Shown here one piece after another: positions 50,595 through 60,532 of a stretch of DNA of 64,000 bases (the stretch's first letter is position 1; every line of letters begins with the position of its first letter). Below the pieces are notes generated by a model. The model made no database searches and was not told where the DNA came from. It saw only the letters and a list, made by a program, of their open reading frames with translations. Source of the DNA: Kocuria palustris (lineage in GTDB: Bacteria > Actinomycetota > Actinomycetes > Actinomycetales > Micrococcaceae); NCBI RefSeq assembly GCF_016907795.1, contig NZ_JAFBCR010000001.1:1054001-1118000 (forward strand), in the 5' to 3' direction. The translations under genes and the position numbers were made by a program.

Positions 50595-51926
50595 CTACTT
50601 CGTCGGGGACGGCTTCTGGAGGTGCTCGTCCGGGATCCCGGACGCGCGCCTCCGGTTGGAGGTGGCCGGGGTGAGGGCGTCCAGCAGCGCGATGGCCCGG
50701 TCCTCCCAGGTGTGCGCCGGGCGGTCGCTGAGCTCGGTCATGACCTGCACCACGAAGCGCATCAGCGCGGGCAAGGACATGCCGGTGGCGACGGCGGCCT
50801 TCATGATCCGCGGCCGCCCGATCAGCTGCGCCAGCGCGCGCCCCTGGGTGAAGTGGGCTCCCCATTCGTCCTGCAGCAGCTGCGGATAGCGCGCCAGGAC
50901 CACGTCGCGCTGAGCCGGGCCGTTGGCCCCGGCGGCCTCGTGGATCTGCTCGGCGGCCAGGCGCGCCGACTGCATGGCATTCGAGATGCCCTCGCCGTTG
51001 AACGCCGAGACCAGTCCCGCGGAGTCGCCGAGCAGCATCATCCCGGGCACCCAGTGCGGCGTGCGGGAGAAGGCCATGGGCAGTGCAGCCGAGAGGATGC
51101 GGCCGCGCTGATGCTCGGAATCGAACGTCCACTGGCTGGGCATGGAGGCCGCCCAGTCCTGCAGCACGCGTCGGTAGTCCGTGCCGCGGAAGGCCTTGGA
51201 GGTGCTGAGCATGCCCAGGCCCACGTTGGCGGTGCCGTCGCCGGCGCCGAAGACCCAGCCGTAGCCGGGCAGCAGGGAGCCCGAGGGGTCCGTGCCGTCG
51301 CGCAGCTCGAGCCAGCCCTCCATCCACTCGATGTCCGTGCGCGGGGACTCGTAGTAGCCGCGCACGGCCACGCCCATCAGCCGGTCCGGATCGCGATGCA
51401 GGCCCGAGCTGACGGCCGTGCGCGAGGAGACGCCGTCGGCGGCCAGGACCAGATCGCCGAGATGGCGCTCGGTCTCGCCGGTGCGCCGACCGTCCGCACC
51501 GAGCACCGAGGCGTCGGCACCGATCACGCGGCCGTCGTCGTCGCGGACCACGGAGGTCACGGAGCGGTGCTCGATCAGCCGGGCACCGGCCGCCTCGGCG
51601 TGGCGGGCCAGGTGCTGGTCGAAGCCCGAGCGGGGCCGCACCAGCCCGTAGGACGGGAAGTCGGTCAGCTCGGGCCAGGGGACCTCGATCGCGCGGTCGC
51701 GGGCGCACAGCCTCAGCCCGCGATTGGCGCGATAGCCGTTCTGCGCGCCGTGCGGCAGGTCCATGAGCTGCATCTCGTGCACGGCACGCGGAGTGAGGCC
51801 GTCGCCGCAGACCTTCTCGCGCGGATGCGCCGTCTTCTCCAGGACCACGACCTCATGGCCGTGGGCGGCGAGCCAGTAGGCGGCGGTGGATCCCGCAGGA
51901 CCGCCGCCGGCGATCACGACCTTCAC
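50595..51926 (-). CDS. geranylgeranyl reductase family flavoprotein
   Basis: 443 residues from GTG 51926. N-terminal FAD fold ([18 protein letters not shown]), the CGDGLTPRA loop typical of the family, and [15 protein letters not shown] for the second FAD contact. In mycobacteria a homologue (MenJ) saturates one isoprene unit of menaquinone; the setting here between menG and the prenyl synthase supports the same job. The start overlaps the menG stop (GTGA). Confidence 0.9.
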   Translation of the reverse strand: MKVVIAGGGPAGSTAAYWLAAHGHEVVVLEKTAHPREKVCGDGLTPRAVHEMQLMDLPHGAQNGYRANRGLRLCARDRAIEVPWPELTDFPSYGLVRPRSGFDQHLARHAEAAGARLIEHRSVTSVVRDDDGRVIGADASVLGADGRRTGETERHLGDLVLAADGVSSRTAVSSGLHRDPDRLMGVAVRGYYESPRTDIEWMEGWLELRDGTDPSGSLLPGYGWVFGAGDGTANVGLGMLSTSKAFRGTDYRRVLQDWAASMPSQWTFDSEHQRGRILSAALPMAFSRTPHWVPGMMLLGDSAGLVSAFNGEGISNAMQSARLAAEQIHEAAGANGPAQRDVVLARYPQLLQDEWGAHFTQGRALAQLIGRPRIMKAAVATGMSLPALMRFVVQVMTELSDRPAHTWEDRAIALLDALTPATSNRRRASGIPDEHLQKPSPTK

Positions 51927-52663
51927 GCCAGATCGATGGTGGGCGCGCCGTAGGTGTGCTCGAGCGACTTCACCGCGTGATGCAGGGCCACGATGCCGCC
52001 GGTGAGATTGCGGTAGCGCACCTCCTGCCACCCGACCTCGCTCAGGTGCTCGGACAGCGTCTCCTGGTCCGGCCAGTCGCGGATGGACTCGGCCAGGTAC
52101 TCGTAGGCCTCCGGGTTGGAGGTCACCTTCTGCGCGATGCCCGGGATCGCGCGGACCAGGTACTCGCTGTAGAGCGTGCGGAAGGGCTTGAAGACCGGCG
52201 TGGAGAACTCGCAGATCACCAGGCGCCCGCCCGGCTTGGTCACGCGCAGCATCTCGAACAGGGCCTGGCGGTGCTCGGCGATGTTGCGCAGACCGAACGA
52301 GATCGTCACGGCGTCGAAGGTCTCGTCGGCGAACGGCAGGTGCGTGGCGTCCGCCTGGATGAAGTCGATGTCCGGGCGGCGATCGCGCCCGACGCGCAGC
52401 ATGCCCTCGGAGAGGTCCACGGCGACGACCTCCGCGCCGGCATCCACGAACGGCTCCGAGGAGGTCCCCGTGCCGGCGGCGACGTCGAGCACGCGCTCGC
52501 CGGGGACCGCGCCCACAGCGCTGGTGACAGCACGGCGCCAGCCCCTGGTCTGGCCCAGGGCGAGGATGTCGTTGGCGAGGTCGTACCGCGGGGCCACCTG
52601 ATCGAACATGGAGGCGACGGCGTCGGTGCGCTTGGACAGGTCTGCACGATTCACGGGCTCCAT
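51923..52663 (-). CDS. menG: demethylmenaquinone methyltransferase
   Basis: Last methylation of menaquinone. 246 residues; begins [15 protein letters not shown]-binding [12 protein letters not shown] and the family signature [13 protein letters not shown] near residue 123. Same family as UbiE; no ubiquinone genes are present. Divergent from menF across 65 bp. Confidence 0.95.
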   Translation of the reverse strand: MEPVNRADLSKRTDAVASMFDQVAPRYDLANDILALGQTRGWRRAVTSAVGAVPGERVLDVAAGTGTSSEPFVDAGAEVVAVDLSEGMLRVGRDRRPDIDFIQADATHLPFADETFDAVTISFGLRNIAEHRQALFEMLRVTKPGGRLVICEFSTPVFKPFRTLYSEYLVRAIPGIAQKVTSNPEAYEYLAESIRDWPDQETLSEHLSEVGWQEVRYRNLTGGIVALHHAVKSLEHTYGAPTIDLA

Positions 52664-52690
52664 TGTGGCACCGCCGCCCGACAGCCCGAA

Positions 52691-52720
52691 CCGACATGCC
52701 CCGCGGCCGCGGCCTACACT
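52691..52720 (+). promoter_or_regulatory. menF promoter, probable leaderless start
   Basis: CCGACA (52691-52696), 18 bases, TACACT (52715-52720), then 8 bases to the menF ATG. No ribosome-binding site. Confidence 0.5.
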
Positions 52721-52728
52721 GAGCCGCT

Positions 52729-54117
52729 ATGCCCGTCAGCCACTGCTCACCCGCCCCGTCGGCCCTGCGCCGAAGCCTCACCATGCCCCTCGAGCAGCTG
52801 CCCGACGCACTGCCCACGGTCCTGCACGAAGACGCGGATCTGCGCGCCATGCTGCCCGCAGGACCCGAGGCCTGCTGGACGATCGGCGGCCTGGGGCTGA
52901 TCGGCTTCGGTCGGGCGGCCTCGTTCGCGATCACCGGCGAGGACCGGTTCACGGGCGCCCGGGCATGGTGGGACGACGTCGTGGACGGGCTGCGGATCGA
53001 GGATCCGCTGCAGCGCTCGGCCACCGGCCCCGTGGCCTTCGGCGCATTCGCCTTCGCGCGCTCCTCCCAGCGCCGCTCCGGGCTGGTGGTCCCCGAGCTG
53101 GTGCTGGGCCGCGACGGCGACGGCGCCTGGGCGACCCTGGTCTCCTCCTCCCCCGATCCCCTGGGGCCCGACGACATCGCGGAGGCCGTCCGCCGCCTGA
53201 TCCAGCTCCCGGACGGGCCCGCCCCCGAGACCGCGGCGCCGCGCGCCCTCGAGGATCCTGCTGCCCAGGCAACGTGGCTGGATGGGGTGGCCTCCGGGAT
53301 CGAGGAGATCCGCTCCGGGAGCCTCGAGAAGATCGTGCTGGCACGGCGCGTCCCGGTGCGCGCGGCCGAGGGCTCGCAGCTGGACATGCCGAGGGCGCTG
53401 AGCCGCCTGGCCGCCGACTACGACCGCTGCTGGACCTACACCGTGGACATCCTCGGCCGGCCGAGCCCGGACGGCGGTCGGGCCTTCGGAGCCACGCCCG
53501 AGCGGCTGGTGCGCGTGCTCGACGGCGCCGTGCACGCCCGGGTGCTGGCCGGCACCGTCGCGCGGGCGTCGTCAGGTCCCGCGAGCGCCGCCGAGCGGGC
53601 CTGGGCACACGAGCGGCTCATGGAGAACGCCAAGCAGCGCTCGGAGCACGAGTTCGCGATCGCCTCGTTCCTTGAGGGGATCGCCGCCTACACGGACGCG
53701 GTGCGCTCCTCGACCGAGCCGTACCTGCTCGAGCTGCCCAACGTGTGGCACCTGGCCTCGGACGTGACCTGCGATCTGCGCCGCGGCCCCGACGGCACCG
53801 TGGCCTCCGCCCTCGAGCTGGTGGAGGCCGTGCACCCCACGGCCGCCGTGTGCGGTACGCCGACCGCCGCCGCGGCCGCTTCCATCGCCCGGCTCGAGGG
53901 GATGGATCGAGGCCTCTACGCAGGCCCCGTCGGCTGGGTCGATGCCCGGCACAACGGCGACTTCGGCATCGCCCTGCGCGGCGGGATCCTGGAGGACGCA
54001 GCGACCGCCGGCGTCTATGCCGGCTGCGGCATCGTGGGCGCCTCCGACCCCGCGGAGGAACTCGCCGAGACGCGCGCCAAGCTGCGTCCCGTGCTGGGGG
54101 CCCTGGGGGCCGAGTGA
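52729..54117 (+). CDS. menF: isochorismate synthase
   Basis: Converts chorismate to isochorismate, first step of menaquinone synthesis. 462 residues. Chorismate-enzyme core: SLEKIVLARRV, GATPERLVRV, AGTVAR, KQRSEHEFAI, VEAVHPTAAVCGTP, and the C-terminal YAGCGIVGASDPAEEL. The N-terminal 150 residues are the usual variable half. It could in principle supply salicylate for a siderophore, but the men genes nearby argue for menaquinone. Confidence 0.94.
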   Translation: MPVSHCSPAPSALRRSLTMPLEQLPDALPTVLHEDADLRAMLPAGPEACWTIGGLGLIGFGRAASFAITGEDRFTGARAWWDDVVDGLRIEDPLQRSATGPVAFGAFAFARSSQRRSGLVVPELVLGRDGDGAWATLVSSSPDPLGPDDIAEAVRRLIQLPDGPAPETAAPRALEDPAAQATWLDGVASGIEEIRSGSLEKIVLARRVPVRAAEGSQLDMPRALSRLAADYDRCWTYTVDILGRPSPDGGRAFGATPERLVRVLDGAVHARVLAGTVARASSGPASAAERAWAHERLMENAKQRSEHEFAIASFLEGIAAYTDAVRSSTEPYLLELPNVWHLASDVTCDLRRGPDGTVASALELVEAVHPTAAVCGTPTAAAAASIARLEGMDRGLYAGPVGWVDARHNGDFGIALRGGILEDAATAGVYAGCGIVGASDPAEELAETRAKLRPVLGALGAE

Positions 54118-54165
54118 GGCCCATGTGCCGGATCATTCCAGCGATCCGACATGATCAGGGCTTAT

Positions 54166-54207
54166 TGATATCCCAGACACCCCTAGAAGCACCTGGTGAT
54201 ATCCCAG
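54166..54207 (+). promoter_or_regulatory. operator-like direct repeats upstream of the transporter remnant
   Basis: The 11-mer TGATATCCCAG occurs at 54166-54176 and again at 54197-54207, 31 bp apart, about three helical turns. Each contains the palindrome GATATC, and the second is flanked by CCTGG/CCAGG. The 110 bp around it are clearly AT-richer than the neighbourhood. It looks like the old control region of the broken transporter gene. Confidence 0.45.
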
Positions 54208-54333
54208 GGATTTCCCTCATATGAACTGGATCACACCCCTGCGAGCATCGTGGCACTCGAAGAGGTCCGCCTCCTCGAGCCCGCTCGGCGAATCTGCCGC
54301 CGCGCCCAGACACGACGGAGAGATCGGGGACCC

Positions 54334-55053
54334 CTGTCCACGACCCAGACCCTCGCGACGGAGAACGGCTCGCTCGTGATGAAGACGGCCATCTGGGTGG
54401 CCGCCATCGCCTCGACCGCGCTGATCTTCGACGGCTATGACCTCGTGGTGTTCGGCACCGTGATGCCGACCCTCATGAACGACCCCTCGCAGATCGGCCC
54501 GCTGGATCCGTCCATCGCCGGAACCGTCGGATCGCTCGCTCTGATCGGCGTGCTGCTCGGATCGTTCGCCTCCGGATTCATCGGAGACATCCTCGGCCGC
54601 AAGCGCATGCTCATGAGCGGCATCGCCTGGTTCTCCAGCGGCATGGCCATCACCGCCCTGACCGGGACCGTCTTCACCTTCGGCCTGCTGCGCTTCCTCA
54701 CCGGCCTGGGGCGGGGCCTGGTCATCGCGGTGGCCGGCGTGGGCAACCTGGGCACCCAGGTGCTGGTCTACGGCTTCCAGGCCAGCTACTACACCTCGAA
54801 CGCCCGTGCCGCAGGCGCGGCCATGTGCGCCTCGCAGCAGTTCTACGTGTTCGCGGTGGTCGCGCTGCGCGGCACCATCGTCACGGTGCTGGTGCCGCGC
54901 AAGCACAACACCTACCTGATCGAGCGCCGCCTGGTGATCGACGGCGACGCGAAGCCGGAGGAGGTCCGGGCCGCTCGCGAGGCGGCCGCCGAGTCCCCGC
55001 TCGTCGAGGACGGCGCCTCCGTCCCGGCCCAGGGACCCCGCACCGGAGCCTGA
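54334..55053 (+). pseudogene. internally deleted aromatic acid:H+ symporter (MFS, AAHS family)
   Basis: About 239 codons against the usual 430-460. The N-terminus is typical (WVAAIASTALIFDGYDLVVF, DILGRKRMLMSG), through helix 4 (LRFLTGLG). The sequence then jumps in frame to a C-terminal segment (VYGFQASYYTSNARAAGAA). A second, shorter gap follows before SQQFYVFAVVAL and the polar tail. Some six helices are missing. Where family members start MSTTQ, this copy reads CTG (54334), so the start codon may also be lost; ATG 54379 is a fallback. Not expected to transport. Confidence 0.8.
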
Positions 55054-55089
55054 GCAGCCGCGCGGCCGGCAGGCGCTTCAGCAGTCCTC

Positions 55090-55128
55090 CCAGGAGCTCA
55101 TCCGCGCACGGCGCGGGTGAGCTCCTGG
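55090..55128 (-). terminator. hairpin over the menD stop codon
   Basis: An 11-bp outer stem (55090-55100 with 55118-55128) and a 5-bp inner stem (55102-55106 with 55112-55116). It includes the menD TGA (55098-55100). It sits between menD and the convergent transporter remnant and could serve both. Confidence 0.6.
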
Positions 55129-56915
55129 CTCATCTGCCGAAGACCGACGCGCTGGGCACGCACCACGACCGCGCTCACCCCCGGAGCCGGGTCGCGCAGC
55201 TGCTCCTCCAGCTCCTGGACGGTGCCCGCCTGATGCACGGGGATCCCGTAGCCGGCGCAGACCTCGGCCACCCGTGCGCTGGGCGGCGTGCCGAAGAAGC
55301 GCTCGACGATCTGCCCGTAGGCCCGGTGCTCCCCCAGCGCGCCGTGCTCGAGCGTGGCGAAGATGCCCCCGCCGCCGTCGTCGAGCACGACGATCTGCAG
55401 CTGCGGGGCCCGTTCGCCGCGCAGGCTCAGCAGCGAACCGGCATCGTGCAGCAGGGTGAGATCGCCGAGCAGGACCCGGACCGGACGCCCGGAGGACAGC
55501 GCAGCCCCGGCAGCCGTGGCGACCAGTCCGTCGATCCCGGCCAGTCCCCGGTTCGCCAGGACCTCCACGCCCTCGTCGGCGCGGGGATCAGGCTGGCCCA
55601 GCAGGTCCAGATCGCGGATCGGATTCGACGAGCCCATCACCAGCAGTCGGCCGTCGGCGCGGCATGCCTCCCAGACGGCCCGTGCGGTCAGCGGACCGGG
55701 GACCCCGTCGCTGACGGAAGCCGCCCGCTGCAGGACCTCGAGCGCACGACGCTGGCCCTCGGCCCCGGCTCTGCTCCAGGCCTCGGTCCACTCCCGCGGA
55801 GCCCGCCCGAGGAATGCGGCCGCCTCAGCCGCCGTCGTGAGCTCGCGCTCAGACCTGCGGCCGTCGTCGAACCACGGGACCGGCCGGGGCCGCCATGCCG
55901 CGACCTCCACCCCGCGACGCTGCAGCAGCGCGGCCACCGGGCGCGAGAGCGTGGGGCGTCCGACCAGCAGGACGCGCTCGATGCCCTCGCCGAGCGCGGT
56001 GTCCAGCAGGGCACGGTAGGGGCCGATGGCCGTGGAGCCGCGACGGGCCTGAGAGGACGGCTCGGCCAGGAGCGGAGTCCCGAGCGCCTCGGCCAGCTGA
56101 GCGGCGCCCGCTCCTGCACCATCGCCGGCGACCAGCACGCTGCGCCGCAGGCCGTCCGGCTCCTCCGGGAGCCTGATCTCGGCAGGATCCAGCGGCGGGA
56201 TCTCCACGGACAGGCGCAGCCGATCGGCGAGCTCTTCTGCCTGATCCGCAGCGCCGGCGGGGGCATCGGCGGCGTCGTCCGCACGCGGCTGCCCCGGGGT
56301 CGCCGCGGTCGATCCGGGACCTTCATCGTCCGCAGCATCCTCGGTCGGCGGCTGCGGCTGCAGCGGATCGCGCAGCGCGACGTTCAGGTGCACGGGCCCC
56401 GCCGGAGCCTCGTGCCCTTCCGATCGGAGCGCGGCGAGCGCGGGGGCCAGGGTCTCCAGCACCAGCCCGCGCAGCGCCTGCGGATCGTGCGCCGAGTCCT
56501 CGAGCACCACATCGAGCTCGACGCGCACGAAGCCCGCGAAGATCCCGGGCTGCACGGTGGTCTGGTTCGCCCCGGTGCCGCGCAGCTCCGGCGGTCGGTC
56601 GGCGGTGATCGCCACGAGCGGGACCCCTGCATGATGGGCCTCCATGACCGCCGGCAGCAGGTTCCCGGCGGCGGTGCCCGATGTCGTCACGACGGCCGCG
56701 GGACGCCCCGTGGCCCGAGCCGCGCCCAGGGCGTGGAAGGCCGCCGAGCGCTCGTCGAGGCGCACGTGCACCGACAGGTCGCGTCCGTCGCGACGGGCGG
56801 CCTCGTAGGCGAACGGGGCCGAGCGGGAGCCGGGGCACACGAACAGCTCGCGCAGCCCGGAGTCGGTGAGCCCGTCCAGGACGGCGGCGGCGGTCAGCAG
56901 GGCGTCGGAGGTCAT
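55098..56915 (-). CDS. menD: SEPHCHC synthase
   Basis: Thiamine-diphosphate enzyme joining isochorismate and 2-oxoglutarate. 605 residues. The N-terminal domain has LFVCPGSRSAPFA, the catalytic Glu region LDERSAAFHALG and TTSGTAAGNLLPAV; the C-terminal domain has VLLGDLTLLHDAGSLLSL for ThDP/Mg. The middle domain has an Ala/Asp-rich insert (about 190-225). A TAGGGT lies 6 bases before the ATG. Confidence 0.95.
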   Translation of the reverse strand: MTSDALLTAAAVLDGLTDSGLRELFVCPGSRSAPFAYEAARRDGRDLSVHVRLDERSAAFHALGAARATGRPAAVVTTSGTAAGNLLPAVMEAHHAGVPLVAITADRPPELRGTGANQTTVQPGIFAGFVRVELDVVLEDSAHDPQALRGLVLETLAPALAALRSEGHEAPAGPVHLNVALRDPLQPQPPTEDAADDEGPGSTAATPGQPRADDAADAPAGAADQAEELADRLRLSVEIPPLDPAEIRLPEEPDGLRRSVLVAGDGAGAGAAQLAEALGTPLLAEPSSQARRGSTAIGPYRALLDTALGEGIERVLLVGRPTLSRPVAALLQRRGVEVAAWRPRPVPWFDDGRRSERELTTAAEAAAFLGRAPREWTEAWSRAGAEGQRRALEVLQRAASVSDGVPGPLTARAVWEACRADGRLLVMGSSNPIRDLDLLGQPDPRADEGVEVLANRGLAGIDGLVATAAGAALSSGRPVRVLLGDLTLLHDAGSLLSLRGERAPQLQIVVLDDGGGGIFATLEHGALGEHRAYGQIVERFFGTPPSARVAEVCAGYGIPVHQAGTVQELEEQLRDPAPGVSAVVVRAQRVGLRQMSQELTRAVRG

Positions 56916-56921
56916 CCGCTC

Positions 56922-56927
56922 ACCCTA
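56922..56927 (-). promoter_or_regulatory. -10 box of menD, probable leaderless start
   Basis: TAGGGT on the minus strand, 6 bases before the menD ATG, in the 40-bp gap after phoX. Confidence 0.4.
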
Positions 56928-56955
56928 CTGACCGCCGGCTGCCGTCGGAGGTGCC

Positions 56956-59130
56956 TCAGTCCGTGTAGGACCGTCGAGCGCGACGCGCCTTGTCGCGGAT
57001 GGCCTTGGTCGAACGGCCCTTGTAGCCCTCCATCTCCAGACCGCGCGCCGACTTGCGCTCACGGGCGAGCTCCTTGCCGCGGCCGAACTGCCCGCGGCCC
57101 TTGCCGGTCGAGTAGACCTGCACGACCGAAGGGCGGGCCAGAGAGAACTTGCCGTCGCCCTGGCGGGTCTTGAGCACGTAGTCCGGGAAGTACGAGCGCG
57201 GATCCTCGAAGGTGCCATCCTCGCCCGGGTGCTGGACGGCCACGTAGGCCATCTGCTCCTTGTCGTGGATGACCGGGCCGCAGGTCTCGGCGTCCTGCGG
57301 GACGGAGAGGAACTGCTCGACCAGACCGCGCTCGCGCCCCTCGAGGCCCACCCGGAACAGCCCGTCGTTGTAGCCGATCGTGCCGGGAGCCCCGTCGGTC
57401 GAGATCCAGAGGTGGCCCTCGGCGTCGAAGGCGACGTTGTCCGGGCAGGAGATCGGCGAGACCCGATCCGCCGGGAAGCCCGCGAAGTAGGTCGACGAGT
57501 TGGCGGCCGGGTCGCCGCAGACCAGCAGGATCGACCAGTGGAAGGTCGTGCCGCCGGAGTTCGCCGCGTCCTCGGTGAGCTCGATGATGTGCCCGTCGCG
57601 GTTGCTGCTGCGCGGGTTGGCCTCGTCCGCCGCCGCCTTGCCCGGGGTGCCCCGCTCGGTGTTGTTCGTGCAGGCCACATAGACCTTGCCGGTGTGCGGG
57701 TTGGGCTCGACGTCCTCGGGGCGGTCCATCTTGGTGGCGCCGACCTTGTCGCCCGCCAGGCGGGTGTGCACGAGCACGTCCTCGACGGACATGCCCTGGA
57801 CCTTCGACTTGCCGCCGACGACCAGGGGCAGCCACTGTCCCTTGCCGTCGAACGCGCCGTCGGAGGGCAGGCGCCCGGAGCCGTCGATCTCCTTCTCGGA
57901 GTCGCCGGTGAACTTGGCGACGTAGAGATCGCCCTCGGACAGCAGCGTCATGTTGTGGCGGCGGTCGCCCTGCTTGTGCTTCTTGGCCGAGACGAACTTG
58001 TACAGGTAGTCGAAGCGCTGGTCATCGCCCGAGTAGGCGACCACGGTGCCGTCCGCGGCCACGTAGACGTTGGCGCCCTCGTGCTTGAAGCGGCCCATGG
58101 AGGTGTGCTTGACCGGGGTCGACGACGGATCCTGCGGGTCGATCTCCACGACCCAGCCGAAGCGATTGATCTCGTTCTCGTAGCCCTCGTTGTTGCCGTC
58201 CCAGCGGGGGTCCACGAGATCCCAGCGGCGCGAGGTCGGCTTGGTGCCGATGCCGTAGCGGGTGGCCTCCGGGGAGGCCTTGGCGGTGAGGACGTTGTTG
58301 ATGTTCTCCTCGCCGGACAGGACCGTGCCCCACGGGGTCACGCCGCCCGAGCAGTTGTTCTGGGTGCCCAGCACGAGCCTGCCGGTGGGATCGGCCACGG
58401 TCTTGAGCATGTCCGAGCCGGCGGCGGGGCCGTCGACGGAGAAGGGGGTGTCGGCGGTGATGCGCCGGTTGCGCCGACCGCCCACCACATAGGTCCAGGG
58501 CTGGCCGGGGGCCGAGCGCTCGATCTCCACGACCGCCATGCCGTGGGCTGCGATCCCGACGGCGGCCGTGCGCTCGAGATCGTTCTCGAGCTGATCGGCC
58601 GGGAACATGGTGTTCTCGTTCGTGTACTCGTGGTTGCACACGAGCACGCCGGTGCGGCCGCCGCGGTCCGGGATGATGTCGAGGTAGTCGTTGTTGAAGC
58701 CGAACTGCGCCTTCTGCGACTCGTAGGTCTGGTTCTGCGGGTCGAAGGCCGGGGAGTCGGCGAACAGCGGGTCGCCCCAGCGGATGATCGGCGACCAGTC
58801 GAAGCCCTCCGGGACGTTGAGGTCGTCGACCGCGGCATCCACGGGATCGATCGGCGTGAAGTCCATCCTGCCGCCGCGCTCGCCCCAGTAGGCGAAGGTC
58901 GCCTCGGCGCGGGTCCCGGTGGCCACGACGCCCACGGAGACCGCGGCGGCCGCACCCAGGCCCAGGGCCGAGCGGCGCGAGAGCGCCGTGGAGGCGACCT
59001 CGTGGAAGGTGGCGTTGTCGGACTGGTTGCAGTCCGGCTTGGCGCAGGCGGAGTCGCACTTCAGGGCGCAGGTCAGCGGCGAGCGCTTGCCGTTCGTGTG
59101 GCCGAGCATGGGCAGGAGCTGGTGGCGCAT
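56956..59130 (-). CDS. phoX: PhoX-type alkaline phosphatase, Tat-exported
   Basis: 724 residues from ATG 59130 (AGAGGG upstream; an in-frame ATG at 59304 has no ribosome-binding site). A Tat signal lies unusually deep: SRRSALGLG at 51-59 followed by a hydrophobic stretch and an Ala-rich cleavage region (about 75). Ahead of it is a Cys-rich leader (CALKCDSACAKPDC). The mature part matches PhoX (DF839): NNDYLDIIP, CNHEYTNENTMFP, LSGEENINN, RPEDVEPNP. PhoX enzymes use iron and calcium to release phosphate from esters. Placed between menC and menD. No PHO box was found. Confidence 0.93.
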   Translation of the reverse strand: MRHQLLPMLGHTNGKRSPLTCALKCDSACAKPDCNQSDNATFHEVASTALSRRSALGLGAAAAVSVGVVATGTRAEATFAYWGERGGRMDFTPIDPVDAAVDDLNVPEGFDWSPIIRWGDPLFADSPAFDPQNQTYESQKAQFGFNNDYLDIIPDRGGRTGVLVCNHEYTNENTMFPADQLENDLERTAAVGIAAHGMAVVEIERSAPGQPWTYVVGGRRNRRITADTPFSVDGPAAGSDMLKTVADPTGRLVLGTQNNCSGGVTPWGTVLSGEENINNVLTAKASPEATRYGIGTKPTSRRWDLVDPRWDGNNEGYENEINRFGWVVEIDPQDPSSTPVKHTSMGRFKHEGANVYVAADGTVVAYSGDDQRFDYLYKFVSAKKHKQGDRRHNMTLLSEGDLYVAKFTGDSEKEIDGSGRLPSDGAFDGKGQWLPLVVGGKSKVQGMSVEDVLVHTRLAGDKVGATKMDRPEDVEPNPHTGKVYVACTNNTERGTPGKAAADEANPRSSNRDGHIIELTEDAANSGGTTFHWSILLVCGDPAANSSTYFAGFPADRVSPISCPDNVAFDAEGHLWISTDGAPGTIGYNDGLFRVGLEGRERGLVEQFLSVPQDAETCGPVIHDKEQMAYVAVQHPGEDGTFEDPRSYFPDYVLKTRQGDGKFSLARPSVVQVYSTGKGRGQFGRGKELARERKSARGLEMEGYKGRSTKAIRDKARRARRSYTD

Positions 59131-59331
59131 GGGTTCCCTCTCATCGGCCCGTCGGACGAGCGGCGGGCGTCGGTTCCTTCGTCGCAGACCACCTAACCCG
59201 TCGTGCGTGAGGGCCTGTTGGTCGCCGGGAGAACGCGCAGTGAACAGGACGACGACGGCAGAAAAAGGACAGGAAGCCATGCCGTATCCCCGATGAATCC
59301 GCATGTCGAGGGAACCTCGAGGGGGCTCCGA

Positions 59332-60381
59332 TCAGGCGCGATGCTGCGCTTCGGTCCGCTCGAGCAGGCCGTGCACCCGGCGAGCGCGGTCTCGCCACCA
59401 CTGCTCGCGCTGCGGCGAGGCCCGGTGCCGGTCCAGCAGCTCCGGATCGGCGGCGACGGGGCCCACCGGCAGGACGCCGCCGCTCGGCAGCAGCGGGCTG
59501 CCCGTCACGTCCTCGGCCAGCAGCGCTGCCGTGCCGAGCCCGCACGCGTACGGCAGCTCGGGCAGCGCTGCGGCCAGGGCGAGACCCGCGCTGAGGCCCA
59601 CGCTCGTCTCGAGGGCGGAGCTCACCACGGCCGGCAGCCCGGCCTGCTCGACGACCGCGAGCGCCCGTCGCGCCCCGCCCAGCGGGGCGGCCTTGATGAC
59701 GATCAGATCGGCGGCCTCGGCTCGGGCCACCGCGAGCGGATCCTCGGCCTTGCGCACGGACTCGTCCGCGGCGATCGGCAGGGGCTCCCCGCGGCCGCGC
59801 AGCTCGCTGCGCACGCGAGCCAGGCCCTCGATCCCGGGGCTGGGCTGCTCGGCGTACTCGAGCCCGTGGCGGGCCAGCCGGATCAGCGCCTCGACCGCCT
59901 CCTCGGGGCCCCACCCGGCGTTGGCATCCACGCGCAGCGCGGCCTCCGGCAGGACCGCGCGCACGGCGGCCACGCGGGCGTCGTCGTCGGCCAGCGACTG
60001 GCCGTGCTCGGCCACCTTGACCTTCACCGCGGCGATGCCCTCCCCGTAGCGGGCCAACACGCGGGGGACCTCCGCGGCGGGCACCGCCGGGACGGTGGCA
60101 TTGACCGAGACGGTCGTGCGCCGCGGCCGCGGCAGCCCGAGCCAGGCGACCTCGAGGGCGCAGCGCCACCAGGCCAGAGCCTCGGCATCGTCGTACTCGG
60201 GGAAGGCGGCGAACTCGGCCCAGCCCTGCGGACCGCGCACCAGCATGGATTCGCGGCGCTGCAGACCGCGGAAGCGCGAGGTCATCGGCAGGTCCACGAC
60301 CGCGGCGTCCTCAAGCACCTCCTCGAGGGAGGGCAGCGGCTGCGGCAGGGGGCTGAAGGCCAGGGGCTCGGTTCGGGACAT
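59332..60381 (-). CDS. menC: o-succinylbenzoate synthase
   Basis: Dehydrates SHCHC, an enolase-superfamily step of menaquinone synthesis. 349 residues; Lys pair in AAVKVKVAEHG, metal ligands in RVDANAGW, YAEQP and ADES, and the second catalytic Lys in LIVIKAAPLGG. It lies 201 bp upstream of phoX on the same strand. A TAGGCT is 6 bases before the ATG. Confidence 0.94.
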   Translation of the reverse strand: MSRTEPLAFSPLPQPLPSLEEVLEDAAVVDLPMTSRFRGLQRRESMLVRGPQGWAEFAAFPEYDDAEALAWWRCALEVAWLGLPRPRRTTVSVNATVPAVPAAEVPRVLARYGEGIAAVKVKVAEHGQSLADDDARVAAVRAVLPEAALRVDANAGWGPEEAVEALIRLARHGLEYAEQPSPGIEGLARVRSELRGRGEPLPIAADESVRKAEDPLAVARAEAADLIVIKAAPLGGARRALAVVEQAGLPAVVSSALETSVGLSAGLALAAALPELPYACGLGTAALLAEDVTGSPLLPSGGVLPVGPVAADPELLDRHRASPQREQWWRDRARRVHGLLERTEAQHRA

Positions 60382-60387
60382 GGATCC

Positions 60388-60393
60388 AGCCTA
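60388..60393 (-). promoter_or_regulatory. -10 box of menC, probable leaderless start
   Basis: TAGGCT on the minus strand, 6 bases before the menC ATG. Confidence 0.4.
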
Positions 60394-60532
60394 GGGCCGG
60401 GCCGCGCAGGGGCTGCGCCCGAGTCCTCGGGAATCCGAGGCTCGGTCCCAGGATCCGCGAAGGCTCCGATGCCACACTGGGGCCCTTCCGAAGCCTGGGC
60501 GATCAGGCAGTGTCGATCAGGGGACGACGAGC

